Below, piece by piece: positions 8,706 to 18,458 of a DNA stretch of 64,000 nucleotides. The notes beneath the pieces are model-generated. The model was given only the letters and a program-made list of their open reading frames with translations. It was not told where the DNA came from and did not search any database. The position numbers and the translations under genes are program-made. Position 1 is the stretch's first letter, and the number at the start of each line of letters is the position of its first letter. The DNA is from Nocardia sp. CNY236 (GTDB lineage: Bacteria > Actinomycetota > Actinomycetes > Mycobacteriales > Mycobacteriaceae). Location of the stretch: the NCBI RefSeq assembly GCF_000482385.1, contig NZ_AXVD01000001.1, positions 62,001-126,000 of the forward strand, written 5' to 3'.

Positions 8706-9701
8706 TCAGAATTCGCCCGCCACACCGAAGATGGTTCGACCCGAATGACTTCCGCCCTTGAGCGAACGCAATACCTGCGACGCCTGGGTGACCGGCGCGT
8801 AGTTCTCCAGAGTCGAAAGATATCGTGGGCGCAACTGCGCACCGAGCGCAGACCACAGCTCGCGGCGACGCTCGATCCCGAGGTTGACCGACTCCATCCC
8901 CAGCAACGAGACGCCACGCAGGATGAACGGCATGACAGTGGCGGGCAGCTGGGTGCCGCCGGTGAGGCCACTGGCCGCGACCGTGCCACCGTAGTGGATC
9001 GCGCTGAGAACGTAGGCTAGCGACGATCCGCCGACACTGTCGACCGCCGCAGCCCAACGCGCGGTATTCAGCGGCCGTGCCTGCAGGCCCGGGTCTTCCG
9101 GCAACCGGCCGATCACGTCGTGGGCACCGAGCTTGTGCAGCAGGTCGTTCGAGTCCGTTTTTCCAGTGGAGGCGATGACCTCGAAGCCGAGCCCGGCGAG
9201 AATGTCGACGCTCACGCTACCGACGCCGCCGGTTGCCCCGGTGACCAGCACCGGGCCCGCGTCCGGAGACACGCCGTGGTCGAGCAGGGCCTGCACGCTC
9301 ATCGCCGCGGTGAAGCCCGCGGTTCCCAGCACAGCCGCCTCCCGTGGGCTCAGACCCACCAGCTTGACCACCCAGTCGGCCGGCAGTCGGGCGTACTCGG
9401 CGAATCCGCCGCTGTGCGTGAGGCCGATCTCGTACCCGTGCGCGACGACCAGGTCGCCCGGGGCGAAACTCGCGTCGGACGATTCGACTACCTCGCCACT
9501 CAGATCGATGCCCGGGACGATCGGGTAGGCGTGCACCACGCCGCCCCCCTTGGTGGTCGCCAGGTAGTCCTTGTAGTTCGCACTGGAGTAGTGCACTTTG
9601 ATCGTCACGTCGCCTGGTCCGAGAGACTTCTCGTCGACCTGCTGCCGGGTCAGGACGATCCCGCTATCCGATTCGTGTGCCACCATCGCCCAGAATTGCA
9701 T
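8706..9701 (-). CDS. YhdH/AcuI-type MDR quinone oxidoreductase
   Basis: About 331 residues of the zinc-free medium-chain dehydrogenase family, YhdH/YhfP branch (acrylyl-CoA reductase, NADPH). Diagnostic features are the N-terminal SANYKDYLATT, PIVPGIDLSGEV and the Rossmann motif VTGATGGVGSVSVDIL near residue 150, plus the SLLGMESV region. It reduces an activated double bond using NADPH; acryloyl-CoA is the known substrate for AcuI, but the native substrate is not shown here. The start at 9701 is chosen; a second ATG 12 bp upstream is possible. It may share a transcript with dinB2, 37 bp upstream of the 9701 start. Confidence 0.85.
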   Translation of the reverse strand: MQFWAMVAHESDSGIVLTRQQVDEKSLGPGDVTIKVHYSSANYKDYLATTKGGGVVHAYPIVPGIDLSGEVVESSDASFAPGDLVVAHGYEIGLTHSGGFAEYARLPADWVVKLVGLSPREAAVLGTAGFTAAMSVQALLDHGVSPDAGPVLVTGATGGVGSVSVDILAGLGFEVIASTGKTDSNDLLHKLGAHDVIGRLPEDPGLQARPLNTARWAAAVDSVGGSSLAYVLSAIHYGGTVAASGLTGGTQLPATVMPFILRGVSLLGMESVNLGIERRRELWSALGAQLRPRYLSTLENYAPVTQASQVLRSLKGGSHSGRTIFGVAGEF

Positions 9702-9737
9702 GGCATCGAGCATACGAGCGTCCGCGGTGTGCGGGCA

Positions 9738-10808
9738 TCACCGTCGCACGAATTCCAGCCGGACACCGACAAGGCGCACCGGCCGATTCAGCTCGAACCG
9801 GTCGATGATTCGCAGCGCGATCTGCACGATCCGGCTCACATCGATGGTCGGCTCGGGTAGTTTCTCCTGTTTGCTGTGAGTGGCGAAGGAGGAGGTGCGC
9901 ACAGTCACCGAAACCCGACCGGCGATCCGGCCCTCGGCGGCCACCTCGGTGGCAACATCGGCGGCCAGTCGTGCGACCTGGGCGCGAATGTCGCTGGGAT
10001 CGGTCAGGTCGCGGGGAAAGGTCTCGGACTTGCTGCGACCCACGGGTGGCCGTGGGTCCACGGTGACGTCGGTATCGCCCTTGCCATGGCCGAGCACCCG
10101 CAGGTAGGGACCGGTGTTCGGCCCGAACTCGGCAGCGAGTCGACGGGGGTCGGCTGCCATCAGGTCACCGACGGTCCGAATGCCGAGAGCCGCGAGGCGA
10201 GCGGCGATCCGGCCTCCGATACCCCACAGTGCGTCGGTCGGGCGCGGCGCCATCACCTCGGTCCAGTCGGCGGCGGTGAGTCGGAAGATGCCGGAGGCGG
10301 CGCCTAGGGCCGCCTCCGGCACGGCCGAAGATTTGCCGGTCGGCTTGGCGAACCCAGTGGCCAGTTTGGCGGTGAGTTTGTTGTCGCCGATTCCGATGGA
10401 GCAGCCCAGTGCCAATCCGGCGACAGCACCACGCACATCCTGGGCGATACGTTCCGGGTCGTCGGTGTCGACAGCGAGGAATGCCTCGTCCCAGCCCCAT
10501 ACTTCGACACGGCCGGGAAACGTCCGCAGCAGCGTCATCACCTCGTCGGAGGCGTCGGCGTATGCCTCCTGGTCCAGGGGCAGAAATACTCCTTCTGGAC
10601 ATTTGCTGCGAGCAGTGCGCAACGGCATCCCCGCCCGCACCCCGAACGCGCGCGCCGGATAGGACGCACACGTGACTACCTTGCGGGGTTCGTCCGGATC
10701 ACCGTGGCCACCGACGATGACCGGAAGGCCCCGAAGTTCCGGACGGCGGCGGAACTCCACCGCCGCCTGGAACTGGTCGAGATCGACGTGCAACAGCCAT
10801 CTGGCCAT
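9738..10808 (-). CDS. dinB2: Y-family DNA polymerase IV, DinB2 type, with Gln at the steric gate
   Basis: A 356-residue translesion polymerase. It matches the mycobacterial DinB2/DinP branch: an N-terminal WLLHVDLDQF, then GDPDEPRKVVTCASY, the catalytic acidic motif VWGWDEAFL, the nucleotide-binding CSIGIGDNKLTAKLATGFAKP and a C-terminal little-finger region ending RLVGVRLEF. In canonical DinB the steric-gate residue is the second Phe of DxDxFFAxVE; mycobacterial DinB2 has Leu. Here the codons read Q-F-Q, so the gate is Gln14. That predicts weak discrimination against ribonucleotides, but is untested. It lies between lon and the YhdH gene on the same strand. Confidence 0.92.
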   Translation of the reverse strand: MARWLLHVDLDQFQAAVEFRRRPELRGLPVIVGGHGDPDEPRKVVTCASYPARAFGVRAGMPLRTARSKCPEGVFLPLDQEAYADASDEVMTLLRTFPGRVEVWGWDEAFLAVDTDDPERIAQDVRGAVAGLALGCSIGIGDNKLTAKLATGFAKPTGKSSAVPEAALGAASGIFRLTAADWTEVMAPRPTDALWGIGGRIAARLAALGIRTVGDLMAADPRRLAAEFGPNTGPYLRVLGHGKGDTDVTVDPRPPVGRSKSETFPRDLTDPSDIRAQVARLAADVATEVAAEGRIAGRVSVTVRTSSFATHSKQEKLPEPTIDVSRIVQIALRIIDRFELNRPVRLVGVRLEFVRR

Positions 10809-10862
10809 ATGTGGTTCTTACCGCAACGCGCCGCCCACCCGGCTCATTTCAGGCAGTCACGG

Positions 10863-13268
10863 TCATGCCGACGCCACGAACGCTGGGCGGTCGGCAGGCG
10901 GTTCGGCGACCGCTTCGATCGCGTAGGACAAGATGTCGGCTACATCGGAAACCGGCCGAACATCCAGCGCGGCAAGGACGTCGGCGGGCACATCGTCCAG
11001 GTCCGCCTCGTTGCGCACCGGAATGAACACCGTCTTCAGCCCGGCCCGCTGGGCGGCGAGCAGTTTCTGCTTTACGCCGCCGATCGGCAGTACTCGACCG
11101 TTCAGCGTGACCTCACCGGTCATTCCGACATCCGAACGCACCTGGCGATCGAGTGCCAGCGACACCAACGCGGTGACCATTGTGACGCCCGCGGACGGCC
11201 CATCCTTGGGGACGGCGCCAGCGGGAAAGTGGATATGAATGTTGCGGTCCAGCACCGCCGGCTCGACGCCGATCTCCGCCAGATGTGACCGGACATAGGT
11301 CAAGGCTATTTGCGCCGATTCCTTCATCACGTCACCGAGCTGACCGGTGAGAGTCAGGGTGCGCTCACCGTCGGCGGCGTTGGCCTCGATGTAGAGCACG
11401 TCTCCGCCCGCGCCGGTCACGGCGAGGCCCGTCGCCACACCCGCGACAGCGGTGCGTTCCACCGAATCCGGGACGAACCGGGGACGACCCAGGTAGTCCC
11501 GCAGATCCTCGAGGCCGATCGTCACAGTTCGTGGACCGTCCTCGGTCGGCGAGTCGTCACCCGCGGCGGGGTTCTTGCCTGTCGAACTCGGCGAGACCGC
11601 AGCTTGCGACAGCCGAGTCGCCGCTTTGCGCAGCGCCTTGGCGATCAACCGCTCCATCTGGCGGACCCCTGCCTCGCGGGTGTAGTTCGCCGCGATCTCA
11701 CGCAACGCTTCTTCGGTAACGGCCACCTCTTCGACGGTCAGTGCATTGCGCTCCAACTGCCTGGGCACCAAGAAGTCCCGGGCGATGGCGACTTTGTCGT
11801 CTTCGGTGTAGCCGTCGACCGTGATGAGCTCCATTCGGTCCAGCAACGGCCCGGGAATGGTTTCCATGACGTTCGCTGTGGCGATGAACAACACGTCGGA
11901 CAGATCCAGGTCCAGATCCAGATAGTGATCGCGGAAGGTGTGGTTCTGCGCCGGATCCAGCACTTCGAGCAGCGCCGCAGCCGGGTCGCCGCGGAAGTCC
12001 GAACCGACCTTGTCGATCTCGTCCAACAGCACCACCGGGTTCATCGACCCTGCTTCCTTGACCGCTCGCACGATACGCCCGGGCATCGCCCCGACGTAGG
12101 TGCGCCGATGGCCACGGATCTCGGCCTCGTCGCGCACGCCACCCAGTGCGACACGAACGAACGTGCGCCCCAATGCGCGTGCAACGGACTCACCCAGCGA
12201 CGTCTTGCCCACTCCGGGCGGACCGACCAGCACGAGTACCGCACCGGAGCCGCGACCGCCGACCACCTCGAGCCCACGGGCGGCGCGACGCGCCCGCACG
12301 GCCAGGTACTCGACCATTCGGTCTTTGACCTCGTCCAGGCCGTGGTGGTCGGCGTCGAGCACCGCTCGAGCAGCCGCAACGTCGGTGCTGTCGGTGGTCC
12401 TCACCGCCCAGGGCAGCTCGAGCACGGTATCCAACCACGTCCGGATCCACCCGGATTCCGGGCTCTGGTCACTGGCCCGCTCGAGTCGGCCGACCTCACG
12501 CACCGCGGCTTCACGCACACTGGCGGGAAGCTCGGCCCGCTCGACGCGGGCGCGGTAGTCGTCGGCTCCGTCGGGCTCGTCCTCGCCGAGTTCTTTGCGG
12601 ATCGCGTTGAGTTGCTGGCGCAGCAGGAACTCCCGCTGGCTCTTCTCCATGCCCTCGCGTACGTCTTCGCTGATCTTTTCGGTGATCTCGGCTTCGGCGA
12701 TGTGCTCTTTGGTCCACTCGATCAAGGTGGTCAGTCGCCGAGCCGCCTCGGGGGTTTCGAGCAGTTCGCGCTTCTGCTCGACGGTGAGGTATGGCGCATA
12801 GCCCGCGGTGTCGGCGATCGCCGACGGGTCGGTGAGTTGATCGACCGCGTCGATGATCTGCCAGGCTTCCCGGCGCTGGAGGACCGAGACGACCAGCTTC
12901 TTGTATTCGGCAGCCAATTCCTTGGTACGGCCATCGGCGGTGGGCGTCTCGACCGGTTGCGCCTCTACCCACAACGCAGCCCCCGGCCCGGTGACTCCGT
13001 GGCCGATCTTGGCGCGGCGTTCGGCTCTGAGGACCGCTGCCGGCGCGCCGCCACGCATCCGCCCGACCTGTTCGATCGTGGCGATCACCCCGTAGGTGGC
13101 GTAGCCCTCGGGCAATCGGGGGGCGAGCAGCACGGCGTCGGTCTCCGCGACGCGAGCCGCGTCGATCGCCGCCTGCGCCGATTCGTCCAGTTCGATGGGC
13201 ACGACCATGCCCGGCAGCACGATCGGATCGGTCAGGAACAGCACCGGCAGGTTCTGTGGTGTAGTCAC
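10863..13268 (-). CDS. lon: ATP-dependent protease Lon
   Basis: An 801-residue AAA+ serine protease that degrades misfolded and regulatory proteins. It has an N-terminal substrate-binding domain from [15 protein letters not shown], Walker [10 protein letters not shown] near residue 351 and Walker [11 protein letters not shown]. The protease domain carries catalytic Ser in [11 protein letters not shown] near residue 691 and Lys in [10 protein letters not shown] about 43 residues later, the spacing expected for Lon. The frame is open 84 codons further upstream, but GTG 13268 is the start because Lon homology begins there, with an AAGGG ribosome-binding site. A HAIR-like operator lies 18-39 bp upstream, so heat-shock control by HspR is likely. 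Confidence 0.95.
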   Translation of the reverse strand: MTTPQNLPVLFLTDPIVLPGMVVPIELDESAQAAIDAARVAETDAVLLAPRLPEGYATYGVIATIEQVGRMRGGAPAAVLRAERRAKIGHGVTGPGAALWVEAQPVETPTADGRTKELAAEYKKLVVSVLQRREAWQIIDAVDQLTDPSAIADTAGYAPYLTVEQKRELLETPEAARRLTTLIEWTKEHIAEAEITEKISEDVREGMEKSQREFLLRQQLNAIRKELGEDEPDGADDYRARVERAELPASVREAAVREVGRLERASDQSPESGWIRTWLDTVLELPWAVRTTDSTDVAAARAVLDADHHGLDEVKDRMVEYLAVRARRAARGLEVVGGRGSGAVLVLVGPPGVGKTSLGESVARALGRTFVRVALGGVRDEAEIRGHRRTYVGAMPGRIVRAVKEAGSMNPVVLLDEIDKVGSDFRGDPAAALLEVLDPAQNHTFRDHYLDLDLDLSDVLFIATANVMETIPGPLLDRMELITVDGYTEDDKVAIARDFLVPRQLERNALTVEEVAVTEEALREIAANYTREAGVRQMERLIAKALRKAATRLSQAAVSPSSTGKNPAAGDDSPTEDGPRTVTIGLEDLRDYLGRPRFVPDSVERTAVAGVATGLAVTGAGGDVLYIEANAADGERTLTLTGQLGDVMKESAQIALTYVRSHLAEIGVEPAVLDRNIHIHFPAGAVPKDGPSAGVTMVTALVSLALDRQVRSDVGMTGEVTLNGRVLPIGGVKQKLLAAQRAGLKTVFIPVRNEADLDDVPADVLAALDVRPVSDVADILSYAIEAVAEPPADRPAFVASA

Positions 13269-13286
13269 GTGTTCGACCCTTCCAAA

Positions 13287-13307
13287 GTTGAGCGTTTCCA
13301 ACTCAAC
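13287..13307. promoter_or_regulatory. HAIR-type HspR operator upstream of lon
   Basis: The inverted repeat GTTGAGC-N7-ACTCAAC matches the HspR-associated inverted repeat CTTGAGT-N7-ACTCAAG in layout and core (TTGAG / CTCAA). It lies between -19 and -39 of the lon start codon. HspR is known to repress lon and dnaK operons in Streptomyces and mycobacteria through this element. HspR binding here is inferred. Confidence 0.75.
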
Positions 13308-13520
13308 CCAGGTGCACAGGTGTTTGTTCCGTACCGTCGAGTCGTTCGCCGAGAGCGATATCGCGTGCCGGTCGGGTCGACCGGGTGCGCACCGCGCACC
13401 GAACCGACACCTGGCATATCGTCCGCACAACGGCGCCGAGGTCAACTGTTTCCAATAGATGCGAAATAATGCGGCGAATCGTGTACCAGCCGAGTTCGAC
13501 TCGTTACTGCCATTGCTCAC

Positions 13521-14228
13521 CGACTCACCTCCGGTTTCGCATGCATGGTGTTCGGGATTTCGAAACAGTGCACCGACGAAAATATGTGACAGGCGTGTAT
13601 TTCTTCTCGACCGCGATATGCGACAGTGACAGCTCCGATACCGAGCTCGTGCCGTTCAGCAATTCCACCGGCAGGGAATGGAAGAAAATCAAGAAGTTCT
13701 TCGATTCGTTCCTGCCGCGACCACAGAAATGGCAATAAAAGGATCGCCTACCCGGCCAGGAGTTACATTTCGATCGCGGCACCGAGGCTCACCAGCTGTG
13801 TTCCGTGATGCAACCGACAGATCCGGGTATGCAGAAACGGCTCGACCGTGCGATCTACATGGGGACACCGTGAAATCGTTCTTCGCCAGACAGTGAAGCG
13901 AACGGGCCATAAGAAAGTCGGTAGCACCCGTGCAGTTGTCGAATATGCAGAGAACCAATACACTCGACGACGCCTCCACTCGGAAACAGCAGAATCGCCT
14001 GTCGACATCGTCGAACCGAATCCAGCAGACACTGAATTCCCGTGATTCCGGCAGCGCAATGCGCCGAGTATCGGAGCACGGATCGTCTCGGTCGACCGCC
14101 GACAATTTCAGCGCCCGTTCTGCCGAGCGGAGCGCCGGTTCGCTTGCCACTGGAAATCGGTCGCATTCGCTCCAACCACGTGGAACGACGCAACCAGTGG
14201 CGGCGCCGACATGTGAAGGGACCAACAC
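13521..14228. other. Gene-poor spacer between lon and the NRPS gene
   Basis: About 700 bp with lower GC and mixed codon signals. The best small frame ends with a TAA at 13736-13738 and encodes a Lys/Phe-rich C-terminus (EWKKIKKFFDSF), but it lacks a ribosome-binding site and any recognisable family. The minus-strand frames here are also unconvincing. It probably holds the promoters of the divergent lon and NRPS genes and possibly gene debris. Confidence 0.5.
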
Positions 14229-17200
14229 GTGGTAATTGGACACGTTCGGGCCGGGTGGGCATCCGAGCCGCGGGCACAGTTCGGTGACGAGAACTCACCA
14301 CTGTCGGATCTACATCGGTGGGCGTGGGTCGGCTTCCGGTCCACCGACGACGTCCCGGTCCACAGCATGACCGGGGCATGGACCATCAGCGGCCCGCTGG
14401 AGCCGGACCGGTTGTGCCGCGCACTCGATCGAATCCATGCCCGACACATCGGCCTACGCGAAGTGGTGGTCGGCGCCGTCGAGGCGCCTCGGCTGGCTGT
14501 TCTCCCCGCCGACGGCAGATTTCCGATCGCGAAGATCGATCTGCTGGCGGCAGATTCCGCCCAGCTCGAGGAGTCGACCCGGCGGGTGGTCGGCGACCTG
14601 GCGCGGCATGGATTCGACCTCGACGACGGACCCCTGGTGCGTGCGGCGCTGGTCCGCCGCGCCGAGCACGACCATGTGCTGGCCGTCGCGTTCCATCCTC
14701 TGGTGTGCGACCGCGGATCGTTCGCCGTGTTCGTGCGCGAACTGAGCGCGCTGTATCGCGATCCTACGGCGGACTGCGCTTCTGTTCCGGATGCTCTGAC
14801 AGCCCAGCAAGCGCTGAGCCTCGCCACCACTGCCGAAGACCGTGAACGCGACCTGGCCTACTGGCGGCAGACCCTGGCCGGTGTCGGGCCTCGGACCGCC
14901 GCGCCCACCGATCGGCCACGTCCGCAACACCTGCGGCACACGGGTGGTCGAACGCGCCTACCGCTGCATCCCGGCTGGTACGAACGGGTCCGGGCAACCG
15001 CGCGCCGCAGCGATTCTTCGGTGTTCGACGTCCTCGTGACCAGCGTGTCGATCGTATTGTGGCGGTTCGGCGGCGATCCGGACGTCCTGATCGCGACCAG
15101 CGTCGACCTACGGGCCGCGGCGGGCGCCGGGGATGCGATCGGGCTGTTCGCCAAGACGCTGCCACTGCGGCTCACCATCGATCCGGCACGACCCGGGCGC
15201 GATCTGATCGGACTCGCCCGCGACCGGGTAGTCGGCGCGATCGCTCATGCGGGTGTGGCATACGACGACATGGTGACCGCGGTTCGCGACGACGAGGGCG
15301 ATGCGCTCCCCGAGGTGTCCGTCGCGATCGAGTTGCACGACGACCCACCGCTGGACCTGCCCGGCGCTCGGGTCGAATCGGTCGATCCGGGAACCGCTCA
15401 CACCGATCTGACCTTCTCGCTCGCGCGTGGACCGGACCGGGCGAGCTATCTGGAATTCTCCACCGAACTCTTCGACCGGGAGACTGCGGACTCGCTCGCC
15501 ACGGCCCTCGGCGTAGTACTGACCGCACTCCACGACCACCTCGACCGTCCCGTGACCGAACTCGCGCTGCGTCCGGTACGGGATACCGAATCCACCGCGA
15601 TGCAACCGCCGGTCGCGGGGCAACCGCCGGCGGTTTCACTGGTCGACGCCGTGCGGGTCCGAGCGCGACGACATCCGAATCGGCCCGCCGTCGTGGCGGA
15701 CGAGCAACTCACCTATGCCGAACTGGTCACCGCATCGGACGTCCTCGCCACCCGACTGCGGCGGGCCGGTGTGCAGCCGGGCAGCCGCGTCGGTGTATGC
15801 CTGCCGCAATCGACTGCACAGATCGTCACGCTGTTCGGAGTGTGGTCGGCAGGCGCAGTCGCCGTCCCGCTCGACCCGGACCTACCCGCGAACCGATTGC
15901 GCAGCATGGTCCGCGCCGCCGGTATCCGGACGGTGGTCATCCCGGACGACACGGTCGGCCCGACCGCCTTCATGGATCTGTCGCGGCTGTGGGTCCACGG
16001 TGAGGACGTGCAGCCCGAAACACCGATCGAGGTCCCCGCGCAAGCCATCGCCTATGTCATGTTCACCTCCGGAACCAGTGGGGATCCCAAGCCTGTCGCG
16101 GTGACCCACGAGAACCTCGCTGCCTTCGGCCGAGCGATGGATGAATGGATCTTTCACCGCCTACCGGATCCCACGAAGGTCGCGGTGACCGCCCCGATGT
16201 TCTTCGACGCATCGTTGCAGAACATGCAGTTGCTGCGTACCGGGCACACCATCCACCCAGTGCCGGAACTCGTACGAATCGATCCGATAGCGTTTCTCGA
16301 CTTCCTCGTCGAGCACGACATCGAGATCGCCGACTGCACGCCGACGTTCGCGGCCGCGCTGGTGCAGGCAGGGGTATCGGAACACGGCAGGACACCACTG
16401 CGCTGCTTGATCGTCGGGGGGGAGCTGATACCACCCGATCTGTGGGAGTGTTTGCGCCGCGGGCACATCGACTGCTACAACGCCTACGGACCGACCGAAT
16501 TCACCGTGAACGCAACCGGTTGTTCGATCGACGAGGCGCATCCGGTCATCGGGCGTCCGCTTGCCGGCGTGACCGTCGAGATCCTGGACGCCCGCCTGCG
16601 CCCGGTTCCGATCGGATTTCCCGGCGAGCTGTATCTGTCGGGTCCTCAACTCGCCCTCGGCTATCTCGGTCGATCGGTTCGCACGGCCGAGCGGTTCGTC
16701 GCCGGCCCCAATGGGCAGCGGCGATATGCGACCGGCGACATCGGACGCTGGCGGGCCAACGGATCCATCGAGTTCTGGGGGCGCGCCGACAGCCAGGTCA
16801 AACTTCGCGGCTATCGAATCGACCTGTCCGAAGTCGCATCGGTGCTGCGCCGCGCCCCCGGAGTCGTCGATGCGGCGGCCGTCGTGGTCCGGCGACCGCT
16901 ACCGACCTTGGCCGCAGGGCTGGTGATCACCGATCCGGATACCTCGGTCGAGGGCGTGCGCGCGTTCGCTGCCGAGCAGCTACCGGCCTATATGGTCCCG
17001 GCAACACTGCGGGTGCTGGACGCTGTCCCGTGGACTCCCAACGGAAAGCTGGACTACCGGGCACTGACCACGGCGCTGGCGGCCTCGTCCACCGATGCTG
17101 CCCCGTCGAACCTGCCCGCGAGCGACGTCCGACGTCGACTGGCGCAGTTGTGGTGTCGAGTACTGCGACGGACCCAGGTCGACGCCGGCGACGATTTCTT

Positions 17201-18269
17201 CGCGCTCGGCGGAAATTCCTTGATGGCGACCTGGTTGGTGCGCGCCATCGACAGCGAGTTCGAGATCGAACTTTCGTTGCAGACCATCATCGGCGCCCCC
17301 ACGTTGAGCGCGATGTCGACAGCATTGGAAGCCGCCCGCGGACGGCACGACCACGACCGCGGCGCGCTTGTGGTGCCACTGACCGAGCAGACGGCCGGCG
17401 TACCACTCGTGGTGATCCATCCGCTGGGCGGAAACTTGACCGCATACGAATCCTTGCTTCGGCTGCTGGATGGGCGCAGTCGGGTGTGGGGCATCCGTTC
17501 CCCCGGCGATGCGCGTACCGGAGCCGAGCCCTCCGACGTGGCCGAACTGGCCCGGCGCTACAGCGACGAACTCCTCGATCGGCTCCCGGTACCGACGATG
17601 GCCTTGTTCGGGTGGTCACTGGGTGGACTCGCCGCACTCGCGGTGGCGCAGGAGTTGGAAGCACGTGGCGTCGAGATCTCCTTCGTGGAGATGTGGGACT
17701 GTGGTCTGGACACGAGCAATCCACTGAGCGTGCGCGAGGACCTGGTCCCGATGGCTGTTCGCGCGGCGTACGGCGAAGAGCTCGCCACCCAGGTCACCTC
17801 CCTCGTCCACGAGCTGCCCCCTGACCTCGATCGAGACGATCCGAGTGCCCGCGCACTCGTGGCGCGGGTATGCGGTCGGCAGCGGCCGTCTACCGACCTG
17901 CACGCTTTCGACCAGCACTTCTCGATCATCACCCGGCAGACCGAGCTGTTTCGCGCATGGTTACCGAGCCGCATCCGGGCCCCGCTGCATGTCGTGCTGG
18001 CCAAGAGCATCGTGCAGCCGGGCTGGTCGATGCACCACACGGTCTGGGACCCGTACACGGCTGCCGGATGGACCCAGGACGTGGTGGATTCCGATCACTA
18101 CGGCATGATGCGTTTCCCCATGATCACACGCACCGCGCGAGGACTCCTGGGGCGGCTGCGCGCACTGCGGCTCATCGAATCACAGACCGCACCGCAGCCG
18201 CTGCGCGCAGGCAGAATCACGCCGTCGCCGGCGCCGGCGTTGAGAGTTGATCGTGTTGGCGGATGGTGA
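14229..18269 (+). CDS. Single-module nonribosomal peptide synthetase (C-A-T-TE)
   Basis: 1346 residues. The condensation-like domain (about 25-440) has a degenerate active-site motif: HHxxxDG reads H156-P-LVC-D161-R, so the catalytic second His and the final Gly are lost. The adenylation domain (about 470-960) has MFTSGTSGDPK, AYGPTE, TGDIGRW and PNGKLD. My manual ten-residue specificity code reads D-A-Q-D-I-G-A-V-N-K, close to the glutamine code DAQDLGVVDK. The carrier domain has its phosphopantetheine Ser in FFALGGNSL near 997. The thioesterase has HPLGG, GWSLGG near 1127 and a late DSDHYG. The GTG start has GAAGGGA upstream. No MbtH, PPTase, transporter or tailoring gene is adjacent, so the product is unknown. 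Confidence 0.88.
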   Translation: MVIGHVRAGWASEPRAQFGDENSPLSDLHRWAWVGFRSTDDVPVHSMTGAWTISGPLEPDRLCRALDRIHARHIGLREVVVGAVEAPRLAVLPADGRFPIAKIDLLAADSAQLEESTRRVVGDLARHGFDLDDGPLVRAALVRRAEHDHVLAVAFHPLVCDRGSFAVFVRELSALYRDPTADCASVPDALTAQQALSLATTAEDRERDLAYWRQTLAGVGPRTAAPTDRPRPQHLRHTGGRTRLPLHPGWYERVRATARRSDSSVFDVLVTSVSIVLWRFGGDPDVLIATSVDLRAAAGAGDAIGLFAKTLPLRLTIDPARPGRDLIGLARDRVVGAIAHAGVAYDDMVTAVRDDEGDALPEVSVAIELHDDPPLDLPGARVESVDPGTAHTDLTFSLARGPDRASYLEFSTELFDRETADSLATALGVVLTALHDHLDRPVTELALRPVRDTESTAMQPPVAGQPPAVSLVDAVRVRARRHPNRPAVVADEQLTYAELVTASDVLATRLRRAGVQPGSRVGVCLPQSTAQIVTLFGVWSAGAVAVPLDPDLPANRLRSMVRAAGIRTVVIPDDTVGPTAFMDLSRLWVHGEDVQPETPIEVPAQAIAYVMFTSGTSGDPKPVAVTHENLAAFGRAMDEWIFHRLPDPTKVAVTAPMFFDASLQNMQLLRTGHTIHPVPELVRIDPIAFLDFLVEHDIEIADCTPTFAAALVQAGVSEHGRTPLRCLIVGGELIPPDLWECLRRGHIDCYNAYGPTEFTVNATGCSIDEAHPVIGRPLAGVTVEILDARLRPVPIGFPGELYLSGPQLALGYLGRSVRTAERFVAGPNGQRRYATGDIGRWRANGSIEFWGRADSQVKLRGYRIDLSEVASVLRRAPGVVDAAAVVVRRPLPTLAAGLVITDPDTSVEGVRAFAAEQLPAYMVPATLRVLDAVPWTPNGKLDYRALTTALAASSTDAAPSNLPASDVRRRLAQLWCRVLRRTQVDAGDDFFALGGNSLMATWLVRAIDSEFEIELSLQTIIGAPTLSAMSTALEAARGRHDHDRGALVVPLTEQTAGVPLVVIHPLGGNLTAYESLLRLLDGRSRVWGIRSPGDARTGAEPSDVAELARRYSDELLDRLPVPTMALFGWSLGGLAALAVAQELEARGVEISFVEMWDCGLDTSNPLSVREDLVPMAVRAAYGEELATQVTSLVHELPPDLDRDDPSARALVARVCGRQRPSTDLHAFDQHFSIITRQTELFRAWLPSRIRAPLHVVLAKSIVQPGWSMHHTVWDPYTAAGWTQDVVDSDHYGMMRFPMITRTARGLLGRLRALRLIESQTAPQPLRAGRITPSPAPALRVDRVGGW

Positions 18270-18456
18270 TCACGCCGTTCGGCTCGATGAGCGTCGCGCT
18301 TGCCAGACGTTGCGGGTCGTGCAGCGCAACCAGAGCAGCGTGCCAGGCTCCGCGTGACGATCCGAGCACCGCATTGACACCCGCCCAAGGCAATGAGAGC
18401 GTGAGAGCCGTGGTATCCGCGAGGGTGATATCGCCACTCGGCCGAGGGGGTTCCAT
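18217..18456 (-). pseudogene. Alpha/beta hydrolase remnant
   Basis: A 79-residue frame contains a nucleophile-elbow-like segment, VLGSSRGAWHAALVALHDP, then QRLASATLIEPNGVI, which is typical of the centre of alpha/beta hydrolases. The regions that should precede and follow it (oxyanion strand, lid, catalytic Asp and His) are missing. It lies tail-to-tail with the NRPS, overlapping its last codons, and starts beside the DUF445 gene. It is most likely a decayed fragment rather than a working gene. Confidence 0.5.
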
Positions 18457-18458
18457 CG

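Noticed and set aside
11310..13469. Long plus-strand open frame opposite lon
   Set aside because: It mirrors the Lon codons; no homology pattern or ribosome-binding site.
13269..13520. N-terminal extension of Lon by 84 residues
   Set aside because: The extension is Cys/Arg-rich, unlike any Lon, and overlaps the HAIR operator; the start at 13268 fits the family.
13689..14243. Minus-strand frame of about 184 residues before the NRPS gene
   Set aside because: No ribosome-binding site, no family pattern, and it would cover the NRPS ribosome-binding site.
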